NCBI RefSeq assembly: GCF_900103035.1
Contig: NZ_FMWO01000045.1
Location: forward strand, 62,001-126,000
DNA from: Nitrosomonas mobilis
GTDB lineage: Bacteria > Pseudomonadota > Gammaproteobacteria > Burkholderiales > Nitrosomonadaceae
Length of the DNA: 64,000 nt
Reading direction: 5' to 3'
Positions 1 to 9,582 of this stretch are shown here, one piece after another. The translations under genes and the position numbers were made by a program. The notes under the pieces are model-generated. The model saw nothing but the letters and a program-made list of their open reading frames with translations, had not been told where the DNA came from and did not search any database. How positions within the stretch are numbered: the first letter of the stretch is position 1; every line of letters starts with the position of its first letter.

Positions 1-1000
1 GCCTTGAGAACCAGAAGATATGGCCACTCATATTTTCGAGTGGTTGTTGAGCAAAGCCATCAGCAGTGATTTGCACGACTGAAATTCTGTTTGACGGAGG
101 TATTGAATCTTCGAGTCGTTCACGTAGTGATGCTATGTCCTTCGCATCGGCAACTAATGTGATTTCTTCGTCGGTATGACCTGCATTATTCATAAAGGTT
201 GATAAACTGGCAAGTTGGTCAGAAAACCCCGCTAAAAACGCAATACTGTCTGTAGACTGCGGCAATTGACCCAGTGGGAACAGCACCGGAATCCCGGGGT
301 TGATGGAGCGGTTAATACCCTCCAGCTCAGCGGGCTTTATAATGCCACCCAAATAGCAAAAAACATCCTCGGGCAAATCCTTGGGTACGGTAAAGACCAA
401 TTGCACGATTCTGCCATGAATACCGCCGTTATCATTGAGTTCCCGAAAATACGCGTGCAGAATTTTCCGTATTAATGAAGTTACATCCAGTAACTGTCGA
501 TCGGCAGAGAGAATAACGCCAATACGCAGTGAATGATCGCTCACCCCTGGCGTGGCAGCATGATCAAGTGATTTAAGGTAACTGAATAGATTCTCGAAGT
601 CAGTATCGCTCAGATTGTAACGCGGCATCAGTGCATGCAGCGGCTTGCCCTCGCTATCTATTCCTGCCGACAAAGCACGTTTAAGGAGTGTTTTGTTATA
701 TGCCGTAAATTGCTTAGTAGGCCTGCGTACCGCTAACGACCGCCAGGTTATGGAAGGTACTGCCACACCGCCTTCAAATCCCCCTTTACCGCCGGGTTGG
801 TGGCACGACTGGCAAGGGAAGTTTTTCACATCCGCTTGAATACCACCGGCAATGGTGACCGTTGCTCCGTCAATGGCTACACCATTTTGATAGAAAGCCC
901 TTCCTTGCTGTAAATCGCCGCCGTATACAAGCAAGGACATTAGTAACGCAGGCAAAAATACCAGCAGGCTAGCTCGCTTTTTGCTGGTCGACATAATCAT
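1..1000 (-). CDS. Cytochrome c / periplasmic substrate-binding fusion protein (3' end outside window)
   Basis: The minus strand is open from an ATG at 1000 (alternative in-frame ATG at 994) to the window edge, 333 codons, so the C-terminus is missing. A signal-anchor-like hydrophobic stretch (residues 10-26) is followed by a class I cytochrome c domain with heme motif CQSCH at 63-67 and a plausible Met ligand in the segment LMPRY near 124. From about residue 158 the protein changes to a type 1 periplasmic-binding-protein fold, recognised from the strand pattern beginning RIGVILSADRQ. The start lies inside the SCO gene (32-nt overlap), which argues for cotranslation. It should be an exported electron-transfer or ligand-sensing protein; the ligand cannot be told. 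No typical ABC permease gene is visible beside it. Confidence 0.8.
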   Translation of the reverse strand, partial: MIMSTSKKRASLLVFLPALLMSLLVYGGDLQQGRAFYQNGVAIDGATVTIAGGIQADVKNFPCQSCHQPGGKGGFEGGVAVPSITWRSLAVRRPTKQFTAYNKTLLKRALSAGIDSEGKPLHALMPRYNLSDTDFENLFSYLKSLDHAATPGVSDHSLRIGVILSADRQLLDVTSLIRKILHAYFRELNDNGGIHGRIVQLVFTVPKDLPEDVFCYLGGIIKPAELEGINRSINPGIPVLFPLGQLPQSTDSIAFLAGFSDQLASLSTFMNNAGHTDEEITLVADAKDIASLRERLEDSIPPSNRISVVQITADGFAQQPLENMSGHIFWFSR

Positions 1001-1559
1001 GAATTCTATTGATTATTAAATCAGCGTTGGGAAACTGGTAGAAACTGGTCCAGTGATTATCGGTCGGATTGCCGACCAGGATAACGCTTGAATGCTCGGT
1101 TACATCGGCAGAGTACGCTCGAAGACCCAGCAATGCCTCGTTAACCGCGTTGCTGCTACCGGTTAACCACAGCCAGTTGTCTTCGTTAAAACCGTACTTC
1201 TCGGCAAAGTCACGCATTTTTTTCGGCGTGTCGAGTGCCGGATTCAAGGTCAGCGAAATCATGCGCACAGAATCTTTCAGCTCTTGAGAGTCTTCAATTT
1301 GCTTATACACCGCCCGCATGATACCGGTTGACACAGGGCACACCGTTTTGCAATCGGTGTACACAAAATTCATCACGACAATATGATTGCCCATGGCTTC
1401 GCTAACCAGCTTCATGCTACGCCGCTGAGTATCGACCATGACATGATCAAGCAGTTTGATCGAGGTGCTTTCGCCTAGCGCACCCCCCTCCGCTGCGACG
1501 CCTAAAGGTAATGAAACTGCCAGCCCAAGGCAGATTGCAAAAATAGCTTTCCGTTTCAT
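969..1559 (-). CDS. SCO1/SenC-family copper chaperone
   Basis: 196 aa with an N-terminal signal peptide (about residues 1-23) and a thioredoxin-like fold. The copper-binding motif Cys-x3-Cys is at C70/C74 (segment TDCKTVCP) and the third ligand, a conserved histidine, is H156 (segment TEHSSVI). SCO proteins load copper into cuproenzymes such as cytochrome oxidase CuA or act as thiol-disulfide reductases in the periplasm. Here the gene sits between a beta-propeller and a cytochrome-fusion gene in the same operon as a giant multicopper oxidase, so metallation of that oxidase is the likely job. That partner is inferred from context. The start overlaps the stop of the upstream gene by 4 nt. Confidence 0.88.
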   Translation of the reverse strand: MKRKAIFAICLGLAVSLPLGVAAEGGALGESTSIKLLDHVMVDTQRRSMKLVSEAMGNHIVVMNFVYTDCKTVCPVSTGIMRAVYKQIEDSQELKDSVRMISLTLNPALDTPKKMRDFAEKYGFNEDNWLWLTGSSNAVNEALLGLRAYSADVTEHSSVILVGNPTDNHWTSFYQFPNADLIINRIHDYVDQQKAS

Positions 1560-3385
1560 CGCGTCACCTCCAGGGTTTGCATCGTGTTCTGCTTGAGTCC
1601 GAATTTTAAGCTGTCAGACTGAATACCAAGCAGGTACTGTCCCTGCTCGGGAAAGGTAATCGGCGCCGATACCTCCATCTTGTGATTGGCGCGAGCGCTA
1701 ATACGCCGTTGCCAGTTCGAACCAGGTTTGAAAAATAACATCTGCACATCTGTGTTAGCGACGTAAGAATTCGTTATCAACCTGATTTTCACCTCAGCAG
1801 GTTCACCGGCTTTGTAGCTGGAGGGTGCTAACTTGATTGCGTCAACGGATGACTTGAATACCTCCGCGACCGCGGTACCTGAGCCTTCCACCTGCAACGG
1901 CATACAGGCGACGGTGAGTGGACTACTCAGGTAGAAAACCAGTTCGTAGTCACCCGGCCGCGGCACCATAGTGACGGTTTCGTACTGCCCGGGCCGTGTT
2001 TCCGCAAATGATTTGTCATGTATCAAAACCGCTAATGGCGCCGCAGTATAGACTTTGAACGCATTGGTCGGGGCCAGCATACCGTCTTCCATATAGAGGA
2101 ACAGGGTTTTATCGGCAGGGTTATTGACGATGACAGCGCCTCCTTCGGGTAGCGGCACGATCATGGGCAAGTCAGCACTCTGCTTTCCGGGTGGCGTCAC
2201 TCCAAACGAAACCTCAATCAATGCCGGGGGCTCGGAGTCACTGAGAGAATTCAGATTGATTAACGAGACGCGCGCCGAGGTGGTGTGGTGCAGATATGCG
2301 AATTGCTCGGAAAACACCAGTTGATCGAATTCGTGCTCAAACAGCAGGTAGTGAATGACCTGATTTATTGCGGTATCGATGATGATGAGCTGCTTTTGCG
2401 CTGTATCCAGTGCGATTAGCCAATGGCCGTCCGGCGTGATGTGAATTTTTTCAGGCACGCCTTGCAGTGCGACGGTAGTAATTTCAGTATCCCGGCCCGG
2501 GTACAACGTAGTGATGGTTTGCTGATCGTGGCTGCCAAAATATAATCTGTCCGCATGCGCTGAATATGCGATGTCCGATAACTGCCGTGGTACTTTGCGC
2601 CGCCAGAGAGTGACCAGAGAGACGGTGTCTACGGCGATTAATTCGCCGTCATCGGGAGAATACGCCCACAGTCTTTCCCTTTCAGAACTGAGTGCCAACA
2701 GTATCGCATTAGATTTGAGCGGGACTGTCTGTAGCAGTTGGCGTGTGTCGGTATCGACAATCATCAGCGCTTGTTGCCCTGCAATCCAAAGCAGGTTGTC
2801 ATTATCAATGGCTACTATTTTTTTAGGTGCGACAGGCAAGGCAATCGTTGCGAGTACGTTACCATTAAGCGCACTGACGATGCCTAGTTGACGAGACTTC
2901 GGCTGGCTTAGGAAAATCTCGCCGGTCGTCTGATTCAGGTGCCAGTCCGTCACCGGTGATTCGAGTTTCCGTAGCGCCAGAAGATTAGCGCTGGCGAGAT
3001 TAAGCCGTGGGTCCATCACACCTACCGAATTGTCTTCGTTTAACGTGATAAAACTATAGCTATTCAGATCGATATCGCGCGATGAATTCGGCCCCACCGT
3101 TAAATAATTTCTGACCGCATCCTTGCAGTCTGGCTGACCAGCCAGCCGCGGTCTTATCCACGCCCCCGGATGCAAGCCGGAGACAGCGCCATCATCGTAC
3201 TTGCCGGTAATATTGAAACTGATTTTTGCGGCTTCACCGGCCACGATTGGAGATTCCGTTGTTGTCAAGTTGTTGGTGGCGCGTGCGCTCATCTGAATGT
3301 CAAGATTGCTTTCCGCCGCCGCGTGTGTAGTGTTGCCGGCCATGCAAACCAGTAACACAATTGGGGGGATCGCTCTGCAAAACAC
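1556..3385 (-). CDS. Secreted YVTN-type beta-propeller protein
   Basis: About 609 aa if started at the GTG at 3385, which lies 2 nt after the stop of the oxidase gene, has a purine-rich stretch upstream and leaves a clean signal peptide (hydrophobic core then THAAAES). A longer ATG start at 3433 would overlap the oxidase gene and spoil the signal peptide. Residues about 30-110 form an Ig-like domain, followed by roughly 300 residues of beta-propeller blades of the YVTN/YncE kind (phrases such as VDTDTRQLLQTV and IIDTAINQVIHYL), and a C-terminal beta-sandwich. No catalytic motif is seen. It is probably a periplasmic or surface scaffold of the oxidase operon. Function is inferred from position only. 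Confidence 0.75.
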   Translation of the reverse strand: MFCRAIPPIVLLVCMAGNTTHAAAESNLDIQMSARATNNLTTTESPIVAGEAAKISFNITGKYDDGAVSGLHPGAWIRPRLAGQPDCKDAVRNYLTVGPNSSRDIDLNSYSFITLNEDNSVGVMDPRLNLASANLLALRKLESPVTDWHLNQTTGEIFLSQPKSRQLGIVSALNGNVLATIALPVAPKKIVAIDNDNLLWIAGQQALMIVDTDTRQLLQTVPLKSNAILLALSSERERLWAYSPDDGELIAVDTVSLVTLWRRKVPRQLSDIAYSAHADRLYFGSHDQQTITTLYPGRDTEITTVALQGVPEKIHITPDGHWLIALDTAQKQLIIIDTAINQVIHYLLFEHEFDQLVFSEQFAYLHHTTSARVSLINLNSLSDSEPPALIEVSFGVTPPGKQSADLPMIVPLPEGGAVIVNNPADKTLFLYMEDGMLAPTNAFKVYTAAPLAVLIHDKSFAETRPGQYETVTMVPRPGDYELVFYLSSPLTVACMPLQVEGSGTAVAEVFKSSVDAIKLAPSSYKAGEPAEVKIRLITNSYVANTDVQMLFFKPGSNWQRRISARANHKMEVSAPITFPEQGQYLLGIQSDSLKFGLKQNTMQTLEVTR

Positions 3386-3387
3386 AG

Positions 3388-6300
3388 TTAGTTCTCTTTC
3401 ACTTCGAAGATTCCCCAGGCACCGCTGGACCACATCTGGCTAGGGCCATCGCGATATTGCCACAAGCCCGAATGGGCCGAATCGATTCGGGCAGTGATGG
3501 CTTTACCGACGCTGATCAATGGTGCATGCGGTGAGCCAAATTCCGGTAGCATGTCAGGAAAGTCATGGCCGTAGACCAGAAAAGCCCGTTGCCGTGCGCG
3601 GCCGCTCGGCTGCAGTACTCGAAAGCGTACTTCTTCACCGGCATTAGCGACAAATCGTGGTGTCGCGACAGGCTTGTATGTTTCAAGGAAAAAATCGGTG
3701 GGAAAGAAGGCACCATTCAGTTCCGGCAAAGCCCATCGACCACTCGCACTGTCCAGCGCCGGGCTTTGACCCAGTCTGGCCCAGAACGGCTCGGTTGTGT
3801 AATTCAGCCCTTTCTCTCCCAGATCATAGGAGTCATCGCAAATCAGGCAATCGGGAATCGGGTGACTGTTATCCTTGCCGTCGCCCTGATAATGCAGGTT
3901 TAGCCCGTCACGATAGAAGACGACAAACTCACGAAACCGCTGCTTGTCAGCATAGCTGATATCGGCCCGTATGCCGCAGCCAATATGCAACGCCGTGCGT
4001 TCGCTGTCTTCGTCGCCTGCGACGTCGATACAGGTATAACTGGCGTTTTCTGGTTCGATAATCAACCCGCCGATCAGGCCATGTGTGGGATGATTAATGA
4101 CATCTCCCAGTGAGATGAGATTGCTTGCGCCTAATTCGCGAGGCTGCGCCTTCATGCATTTCTCGTTGGTGTTATCTTCGCAGGTCTTGAGGCTAACGGT
4201 GCCCGCATACCAGTGATAGTGGCTAGGAGCGCATACAGCGCGGTCGTCAGGGTCGCAGACCTGTAATGAAGGGGCCATAACAGCGCTGTTCCAACCCACG
4301 CTACTGCCATCATTTTGATCCACCGTATAGAACACTTTCTGTGCATGCATCGACACCTGGCTGGAAGGTTTCACATCGCCCGCTCCGGCGTTTTTTTGCT
4401 CGACGGTTTGATCCACATTGAGCGGTACAATCTTCGGCATCAATGCATCTCCGGGGGCATCCTGCATGTCTTCCGGTAGCATATTAAACAGCGCCACACG
4501 CACGCACTGGCCGGCATTTGCGCGCAGCACAAGGGGCTCCAGAGGATGATCGTTGTAATAGGACTTCAAGCTGTTCAGCTTCTGTGTTGCATAGTCTCGC
4601 GCACCGGCAGAATGCGCCACATAATCCTCGGCTTCACCATTACCTACCTGTTCTGGCGTGTAACGTTCCAGCACAACAAAGGCAAGGCTGTCTGGGTCAG
4701 AAATACGCTCACGGTATTTACTTTCGCGTCCCAGCCAGTCGCCGACATCCACTGCTGCTACGGAATAGTGAACGGTGGGCGCATCTTGCGGACAACTATA
4801 CTCGGTGTTTTTGTTGAATTCCTTAAAGCTTTCTCTATCAACGTTCAGTATCTCTGCGCCGCTACCATCGGCCCTGTGTTTCGCCAGCGGGCTTAAACAG
4901 GTCTTCAGACCGGCCTGGTTCAGGGGTCCGTCACATTCGAGTTTGTCGAACAGCGCCTGACACTTGGTCATATTGCGCGTATCAGCACATTCATCCAGGT
5001 TATAGGAAGAAACCGAGCGGATCAGGCCCCAGGCACCGTTCCAGATATCGTCGACCGACCCGAAGTTATACAGATAATCGGTAAACAGATCGCCGCGCAG
5101 TATGGTGTCGAGACCCAGCTGCATTTCAAAGTGTTCCGAGATGCCGACTTCCTGGGCACTGACCAACACGGTGTCTTTATCTTCCTTATCCTTGCCGATC
5201 TCGCGCGACCAGACCTGGCCATTGATATTGATGCTATGTTGTACTTCCTGCGCCCCCTGAATAAGCCGCAGCTGCGCTTTTTCCCCCTCATAGCCTGCAA
5301 ATACCGGCGTTGCCGGGTCACCATGCACACGCGAACTAAAGACATTGGCCATATCGCCCCTGGGTCCGTCACGTTGCTGCTTGACGCTGTCAGAGGCGCA
5401 TTTCCCTTTAGATTTATCGTCATCCAGACGCTTGCAGCCAATGCGCAGCGGGACCGGTTCGTGTTTGTAATTAACCAGATAGGGGTTGTGATGGTCCTTG
5501 GAAATAGCTTCGGGTAGCATGGGTGGATCCACGGGTCGTCCGTGTTTACCGTGCAGGACGGCATAGTGCTCGTTCAGATCGGGCAATACCGAATTAAGTG
5601 CTTTCAGCTCGGCGGTGATTTTCCCGGCAAATGCTGCATTGCCGGCGCTGTTGGCTGCTTGCGCTTGTTTTTGCAAATTATCCGCAGCAGATTGAAAATT
5701 CTCCGCGCCGGAATCCGGTCGCGAGCTGCCGTCGTACAGTAGTGCGAAATCGGCTATTGCCATGGCGAATTCACGATAATCCTCTTCGCCGCCCGCATCA
5801 CCCATATGAATGATCATGGCCTCCGACCCCACCGCCTGTTCCGGCATTTCCGTGCCGTCCCGGGTCAGGAATTTCGAATCGCGCGGTTCCACCAACAGGG
5901 CTGCGTAAAAGCCGTGTTGCTGTATCGACGAAGGCCCAAAATGGTCATGGGTGAAAACAGTACGTATCGTCCGGTCTTTGCAGGACGCAGAATTCCAGAT
6001 CGCCTTGCGCTTATCTGTTGCGTCAGGGTCATTATTGTCAATGGTTGCTAATTCGTCGAGGCAGGCCTGCTCGGTGGTCAGCAACGGGTCAGCATACCAG
6101 CGCTGAGTGGTCGTCTGGAAAACACCGTCTTGTTTGGCAAGGGTGACTGGCGCACCGTCGACATCCGTCGCGCTACCCTCCGGGTGATTGGCAGCGTCGA
6201 TAAGATGGTCGAGTTCTTCCTTGGCGAAGGTACCGTCTTCGTAGTTAAAGCCGTTGCCCGATCCATCGGAGGCGGTGACGTCGAATTTCACCAGATGAAT

Positions 6301-8799
6301 ATGTTGACCGATTGTATCGGTCGGCGTGCGCACCTGAAAATCATCCAGATCAAGCTCGGTCGGGGTGCGATTGGTATGCTTGAAATCGATGCAGTCACCA
6401 GAATTGGCGCGGAAGAAGAACGGCTCAGCTTTGTCTGTTTGCTTGTTTTCGAACGCGCTGACATCACTGTCCAGCACATTGATACGTGCCTGCGGATCGT
6501 GCCAGCCGGCTTTGTTCACGACCAGGTCGGTTTGAATGGCCGACACCTTATACTGACGCGTGTACTTTTTGCTAAACTCCCAGGCATCACCTGTGCAAGG
6601 ATCGGCAAAAGGCGCGCCAGCGACCGGAGGTTTATCATTGACAACATAGTCAGCGGCAACACCCTCCGGCGTTTTGCTGGCGTGACTACCTTGTGAATGA
6701 AACGTCATGGCGCTTTTTTCAAGCACGGTACCATCTTCCGGCAGCACCTTGATATCTGCCGTTTCAATGTGTGAAGTAAAATCTCCAGTGCGTAAGGCGT
6801 GCGCGACTAATTCATCCGGCGAGAGGCCGGCCGCTTCCGCAGCCGTTAAGCCAGACACGCCTCTTGTGCCACCGGTAACTACATGCCGGCCCAGTCCCGC
6901 TGCTTCGGCAACATCGTATGGCGCCTGAGGTGCGCGTTGCCCGCTCTTTCCGGCGATATAAAATGGATAGCCAGGCATCGCATTCTCGCCGGCGACGTCG
7001 GTGTAAGTCGGCGTTGGCGGCATGGCTTGCTTTGGCAACGGCACAATGGCTGGAATTGGTGTGCCAGACTCCGGATTGGAAATACCGCTGACCAAATCGG
7101 TACCTGTGCCCAGTTCCCCATCAGGCAATCGGCGGGTGCCGTCTTCCAGTACATCATGCACACGCCACAAAGCCCACATGCCCTGCGCGAAATGTGGGTA
7201 CAGATGGCAATGAAAAATCGAGTCGCCCGGCGTCTTGTTGCGGTTACCGCTGCCGCCGTAGTAAATCGGGTAGCTGAATCCCTGTTGCGGCGCAACCGTT
7301 TGCGAGTCCAGATAGGTACCGGTATCGGATTGCTGCGACAGCCACTGATGGGCGTGCAGGTGAAAAACATGCGTTTCCTTCGGACCGGCATGTAGATTAC
7401 GAAACTCTACCCGGTCATTCAGATAGGAATGGTGGACGTTGGACGGGTCGTCTGCAAAGTTTGCTAATAGTGCCGGGTCACCATTAGCCCATGATTCCAG
7501 AAAGAATTCTTCATACGCGCAGTTCACGCAGTTCTTTGCCGGACCAATTTTTTTTCGATTGGCAAGCAATAAAGTTCCCATGCCGCTGGCGCCGTAGTTG
7601 ATCGCAAACCCATCGCCAATACCGGACAGGGTAAACTCGGTTGCCAGCTCTTTGAACTGGTCTGCATAAAACGTTTTTAACTCATCATGAAATACGACGG
7701 TAAATTCCCTGAAGGCGGGATTGTCATGCCCTTCTGCAGAAGTTTTTTCAACGATAATCGCGTTTAGATCGCCGTGCACCAACTCATGGCGATTGTCAGC
7801 CAGCGGTTTTAACAGCGCCAATATGGGCGTATCATCAGCCGCCGTTGCCTGATAATTTAAATAGGCATCACCTTGGCTCTGCTCGCGGGCTTGCTGGAGA
7901 GCCATGTGATCAACCTGACTGCGGTACCACTCGCTACCTTCTGGTTCTATATTGAGCACGCCAAACAAACCATGTACCAGGCTGCCACCGTCGCCCTCAC
8001 CGCCCGCCGGTGCACCGTGACTAAAGAATAAATGAGTGGATCGTCTTTGCCGTTCATCCTCAGTCAGGTCAATTTGCCATGCGTAATCTATTGTCGCGCC
8101 GGGAGGAATGGGTTGCAGGCCAGTCACCAGAGGGTCATGGGCATCCCCGATTGGCGTGACACCTGAAATAGTGATCGAAGCGCAGCGGGTACGCGGCCAG
8201 TTGTCACTGCCTTTTTCACCCACCGACTTGTGATCCGACCCACAACCGGTTGTGGCGGCATCACCCTCAATGGCTGGTGGATGTACTTCAACCTCAGCTG
8301 CCAATGCCACGTTGTCTTCGACCTCGGTTTTACCGATGCTGGAATACGTTAACCCGAGTCCGGTGTCGGGTATTGGGGTATCCGGGCTGCTTGAGTCAGG
8401 CTGATTGGGCATAAGCATATTGTAAAACTTGACTTCCAGCCGATCGCCGGAATTTGCTCTGAGCACCAGTGGACGAGGGCGTTTGTCATTGCGTAAACGA
8501 ACGTGACCTGGTTTCGTCTCTGCCGACATAGGCATGCATTCTTCCTCGTCGCCAACCTGGGAACATTTGTCAGTATCTACCACGTCGCGTTTGAGAGCAT
8601 ACATCATGCCGTATGGGTTGTAGGAGCCAAAGCGGTTGTAGGTGATTGGCTGGTCCAAAGCAACTACCTCTGCAAAGAGAACGCGCCTCGCAGGCGGAGA
8701 AGTCGGCGCGTCGCTGTTTTTCTCAAGCAAATCGCAGGCAGGCAGAATGCAGGTAGAAAGTGCAAGCAGAATATAGTTAAAATAACTCTTGTTCATCAT
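3388..8799 (-). CDS. Giant multicopper oxidase lipoprotein, MofA-like
   Basis: 1803 aa. The N-terminus carries a lipobox (LPAC, Cys22), so it should be an outer-membrane-anchored lipoprotein. Several cupredoxin-type domains are visible. Copper motifs: SHG at 260-262 with VHG at 275-277; HVFHLHAHQW at 477-486; the type 1 copper motif HCHLYPHFAQGM with H530, C531, H532, H536 and M541; GQHIH at 831-835; HDH at 951-953 with QQHG at 960-963; SHYHWYAG at 1526-1533; and HPTHG near 1570. Only one complete HCH triad is present. The length greatly exceeds laccase or CopA (450-650 aa) and is in the range of the Leptothrix putative Mn(II) oxidase MofA. Possible substrates are Mn(II), Fe(II), Cu(I) or phenols; sequence alone does not decide. 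The ATG at 8799 follows a GGGGCG stretch. An SCO chaperone and a cytochrome follow in the operon. Confidence 0.88.
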   Translation of the reverse strand: MMNKSYFNYILLALSTCILPACDLLEKNSDAPTSPPARRVLFAEVVALDQPITYNRFGSYNPYGMMYALKRDVVDTDKCSQVGDEEECMPMSAETKPGHVRLRNDKRPRPLVLRANSGDRLEVKFYNMLMPNQPDSSSPDTPIPDTGLGLTYSSIGKTEVEDNVALAAEVEVHPPAIEGDAATTGCGSDHKSVGEKGSDNWPRTRCASITISGVTPIGDAHDPLVTGLQPIPPGATIDYAWQIDLTEDERQRRSTHLFFSHGAPAGGEGDGGSLVHGLFGVLNIEPEGSEWYRSQVDHMALQQAREQSQGDAYLNYQATAADDTPILALLKPLADNRHELVHGDLNAIIVEKTSAEGHDNPAFREFTVVFHDELKTFYADQFKELATEFTLSGIGDGFAINYGASGMGTLLLANRKKIGPAKNCVNCAYEEFFLESWANGDPALLANFADDPSNVHHSYLNDRVEFRNLHAGPKETHVFHLHAHQWLSQQSDTGTYLDSQTVAPQQGFSYPIYYGGSGNRNKTPGDSIFHCHLYPHFAQGMWALWRVHDVLEDGTRRLPDGELGTGTDLVSGISNPESGTPIPAIVPLPKQAMPPTPTYTDVAGENAMPGYPFYIAGKSGQRAPQAPYDVAEAAGLGRHVVTGGTRGVSGLTAAEAAGLSPDELVAHALRTGDFTSHIETADIKVLPEDGTVLEKSAMTFHSQGSHASKTPEGVAADYVVNDKPPVAGAPFADPCTGDAWEFSKKYTRQYKVSAIQTDLVVNKAGWHDPQARINVLDSDVSAFENKQTDKAEPFFFRANSGDCIDFKHTNRTPTELDLDDFQVRTPTDTIGQHIHLVKFDVTASDGSGNGFNYEDGTFAKEELDHLIDAANHPEGSATDVDGAPVTLAKQDGVFQTTTQRWYADPLLTTEQACLDELATIDNNDPDATDKRKAIWNSASCKDRTIRTVFTHDHFGPSSIQQHGFYAALLVEPRDSKFLTRDGTEMPEQAVGSEAMIIHMGDAGGEEDYREFAMAIADFALLYDGSSRPDSGAENFQSAADNLQKQAQAANSAGNAAFAGKITAELKALNSVLPDLNEHYAVLHGKHGRPVDPPMLPEAISKDHHNPYLVNYKHEPVPLRIGCKRLDDDKSKGKCASDSVKQQRDGPRGDMANVFSSRVHGDPATPVFAGYEGEKAQLRLIQGAQEVQHSININGQVWSREIGKDKEDKDTVLVSAQEVGISEHFEMQLGLDTILRGDLFTDYLYNFGSVDDIWNGAWGLIRSVSSYNLDECADTRNMTKCQALFDKLECDGPLNQAGLKTCLSPLAKHRADGSGAEILNVDRESFKEFNKNTEYSCPQDAPTVHYSVAAVDVGDWLGRESKYRERISDPDSLAFVVLERYTPEQVGNGEAEDYVAHSAGARDYATQKLNSLKSYYNDHPLEPLVLRANAGQCVRVALFNMLPEDMQDAPGDALMPKIVPLNVDQTVEQKNAGAGDVKPSSQVSMHAQKVFYTVDQNDGSSVGWNSAVMAPSLQVCDPDDRAVCAPSHYHWYAGTVSLKTCEDNTNEKCMKAQPRELGASNLISLGDVINHPTHGLIGGLIIEPENASYTCIDVAGDEDSERTALHIGCGIRADISYADKQRFREFVVFYRDGLNLHYQGDGKDNSHPIPDCLICDDSYDLGEKGLNYTTEPFWARLGQSPALDSASGRWALPELNGAFFPTDFFLETYKPVATPRFVANAGEEVRFRVLQPSGRARQRAFLVYGHDFPDMLPEFGSPHAPLISVGKAITARIDSAHSGLWQYRDGPSQMWSSGAWGIFEVKEN

Positions 8800-8847
8800 T
8801 CGCCCCGTTACGTTATCAAGTATTCTCGATTTTTCGGTCTGCTAAAC

Positions 8848-9486
8848 TCAGCTATTAACCTCAACGCTATCCAGCAGTAGCATTGACGGTCGGCAATGGC
8901 TATTGGTCTGCGCGAATGCACCCGTCGACACAATCCAGTAAAGCGTACCCGAGAAGTTTTGTTGCGGTTGCCAACAGGAAACTTGCCAGCAAATGTTCTG
9001 CCGTGAGCTATCGGGAATGTTTTTTGATTGACCGAGAACCGTGGTGTAGGTTGGTGTCGCGTTGGCGAAGTCCCCAGCGCTACCTGGGTCATCCTGATCA
9101 TAAGCCACAAATAATGCGAAGCTATTGAAGCAAATCGATGTGTGTGACTCTAGCGGCAGAAACGCCCAGATAAACCGCAGCTCGCTGTTGGCCGACAGAT
9201 TGACGTCTCTGCACTCCAGAATCGAACCATCGATTCCAATGGTGCTTAACACTGAAAAGAAACTGGTGTCGCACGGGTCAGGAAAACCGTTGCCAGTAGG
9301 TCTGCCGGTCACCGGGTCGAATGCAGGGTCATCGAGTACGACAATATTTCCACCCTGTAGCGGCTTAAAAGTGGTGGCAGGAACACCCCCGTCATAATCG
9401 ATGCCAGCCAGACACTGGCCGCGCCCATGCAAGATGTAGCCATCAAAGGCATTTTGAAAGAAACGATTGTTCGCTAGTAAAGGCAT
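8848..9486 (-). CDS. Hypothetical protein leading the multicopper oxidase operon
   Basis: 212 aa if started at the ATG at 9486, which has a textbook AAGGAGG seven bases upstream; an upstream in-frame ATG at 9582 would start inside the promoter. I do not recognise the family. There is no signal peptide or membrane segment. The protein contains seven cysteines, several in the second half (segment CWQVSCWQPQ), a Gly/Asp/Pro-rich N-terminal third and a likely beta-rich remainder. Its gene is first in the operon, 48 nt before the giant oxidase, so it is probably coexpressed with it. It could be a cytoplasmic maturation factor or a protein exported by an unknown route. Confidence 0.7.
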   Translation of the reverse strand: MPLLANNRFFQNAFDGYILHGRGQCLAGIDYDGGVPATTFKPLQGGNIVVLDDPAFDPVTGRPTGNGFPDPCDTSFFSVLSTIGIDGSILECRDVNLSANSELRFIWAFLPLESHTSICFNSFALFVAYDQDDPGSAGDFANATPTYTTVLGQSKNIPDSSRQNICWQVSCWQPQQNFSGTLYWIVSTGAFAQTNSHCRPSMLLLDSVEVNS

Positions 9487-9553
9487 TGCAATTACCTCCT
9501 TGAACATAAGCATTGGGCATAGGAGAAATGCACCACTTATCCCACGAGCATTA

Positions 9554-9582
9554 AATGTACAGAGATCTAGCTCAACTGTCAA
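9554..9582 (-). promoter_or_regulatory. Sigma70-like promoter of the multicopper oxidase operon
   Basis: On the minus strand a consensus -35 box TTGACA (9582-9577) is followed after exactly 17 bases by TACATT (9559-9554). Transcription would begin near 9547, giving an approximately 60-nt leader before the ATG at 9486. It is the only strong promoter-like site seen upstream of the five-gene run. Confidence 0.6.

Noticed and set aside
266-839. Two plus-strand open frames near the left edge
   Set aside because: They are shadows of the minus-strand cytochrome/binding-protein gene, which has clear domains and runs unbroken to the edge.
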